NCBI GenBank assembly: GCA_022599995.1
Contig: JAHZLG010000056.1
Location: 1-5,104, forward strand
Origin: Alphaproteobacteria bacterium
Lineage (GTDB): Bacteria > Pseudomonadota > Alphaproteobacteria > CBDBCS01 > JAHZLG01
Length of the DNA: 5,104 nt
Direction of reading: 5' to 3'
The position numbers were made by a program, and so were the translations under genes. Position 1 is the stretch's first letter. The number at the start of each line of letters is the position of its first letter. A model generated the notes under the pieces. It made no database searches, was not told the origin of the DNA, and saw only the letters and a program-made list of their open reading frames with translations. Positions 4,712-5,104 of this stretch are shown in pieces.

Positions 4712-5104
4712 TTACGCCTCGAGGAGGCGCACAAACGATGCGACCTCTTCTTCGGTGCTGGCGTGACTGGTGACAAGTCGGACAGCATTCGTTCCCAGAC
4801 GCGTCCAATCATAAAACACTGCCCCTGCTTCGCGCAGCCGTTGTTGTTGTTCCTGCGGGATGCGCGCACAAAGTAAGTTGCCATCGATGCCGTGTGGTGT
4901 CGCCGAGTGCGCAGGCAGCACCAACTCCGACGAGGTCGACCGGCGGATGCCCTCACCAAGCAGCTGGGCAATATGGTGGGCACGCTCGGTGGCGACCAGC
5001 CAGCGATCATCGGTCAGCATGGCAACCGCTTGTGCCGCGACATAGCGTCCTTTTGAGGCGATATGGCCAAACCGTTTCACGTGAAACAGCAGGCTCTTTT
5101 TGGC
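4712..5104 (-). CDS. Threonine-aldolase-type PLP enzyme, C-terminal part (N-terminus beyond the right edge)
   Basis: Probable low-specificity L-threonine aldolase or close relative of the beta-eliminating lyase fold, which cleaves L-threonine or L-allo-threonine to glycine and acetaldehyde using PLP. The frame is open to the window edge, so only the last 130 residues are present of the roughly 340-350 usual; the PLP-binding lysine lies outside. Visible family features are FHVKRFGHIASKGRYVAAQAVAML near the edge (the K/R-x-x-GH-x-x-SKGR-x-x-AAQ segment that follows the PLP lysine region), the small C-terminal domain with DGNLLCARIP, LREAGAVFYDW, and the ending VRLVTSHASTEEEVASFVRLLEA. The GTG at 5078-5080 could start a 122-residue ORF but is inside conserved sequence and is not the true start. 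It is convergent with the J-domain gene. The codons for LFHVKR coincide with a parS-like palindrome. Exact substrate is inferred from family resemblance. Confidence 0.85.
   Translation of the reverse strand, partial: AKKSLLFHVKRFGHIASKGRYVAAQAVAMLTDDRWLVATERAHHIAQLLGEGIRRSTSSELVLPAHSATPHGIDGNLLCARIPQEQQQRLREAGAVFYDWTRLGTNAVRLVTSHASTEEEVASFVRLLEA
5073..5088. promoter_or_regulatory. parS-like ParB/Spo0J centromere site
   Basis: The 16-mer CGTTTCACGTGAAACA matches the widely conserved bacterial parS consensus TGTTTCACGTGAAACA at 15 of 16 positions; the central 14 bases (5074-5087) are a perfect palindrome. ParB binds such sites, loads as a CTP-dependent clamp, spreads, and helps ParA and SMC segregate the chromosome origin. 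Here the site sits inside the aldolase gene, which is common for parS. No parA or parB gene is visible in the window. Identification is by consensus only; function is inferred. Confidence 0.85.

Noticed and set aside
4715..4729. CGCCTC/GAGGCG hairpin at the end of the aldolase gene as an intrinsic terminator
   Set aside because: The stem is only six base pairs with a three-base loop, lies before the stop codon on the - strand, and is not followed by a T-run.

Overview
The window looks like a piece of a moderately GC-rich alphaproteobacterial chromosome. The main reasons are the first gene, whose two-domain response regulator has the sequence style common in Rhodospirillales and relatives (an LR-x-x-x-AEQL type receiver start, LTRKE in the winged helix), and a membrane-anchored protein with a C-terminal J domain of a type common in that class. 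No rRNA, tRNA, transposase or CRISPR array is visible. The genus cannot be named from the sequence alone.

Layout: (1) bases 1-687, + strand, an OmpR/PhoB-type response regulator that lacks only its first few codons. (2) 688-861, a G-rich gap with a short dyad and a repeated decamer. (3) 862-4516, + strand, a tightly packed run of three genes: an adrenodoxin-reductase-like ferredoxin/flavodoxin-NADP+ reductase, xseA (exodeoxyribonuclease VII large subunit), and a small membrane J-domain protein. Both junctions in this run are 4-base ATGA start/stop overlaps, so the three are almost certainly one transcript with coupled translation. (4) 4517-4711, a gap between convergent genes that holds a perfect 14-bp tandem repeat. 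(5) 4712-5104, - strand, the C-terminal third of a threonine-aldolase-type PLP enzyme that runs off the right edge.

Two things stand out. First, a near-perfect parS (ParB-binding centromere) site is embedded in the aldolase coding sequence at 5073-5088. If it is functional, this locus lies in the origin-proximal segregation region of the chromosome. Second, there are five separate short tandem repeats in 5 kb. Units inside genes are 9, 15, 27 and 54 bp, all multiples of three; the one intergenic unit is 14 bp. This suggests a lineage in which replication slippage is frequent and selection keeps only frame-preserving copies inside genes. The reductase is the most affected: it is about 75 residues longer than typical FprA proteins, with the excess in low-complexity loops.

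The genes do not form one obvious pathway. The operon joins a redox enzyme, a DNA-repair nuclease subunit and a probable Hsp70 co-chaperone. The partner subunit gene xseB and any cognate histidine kinase lie outside the window.
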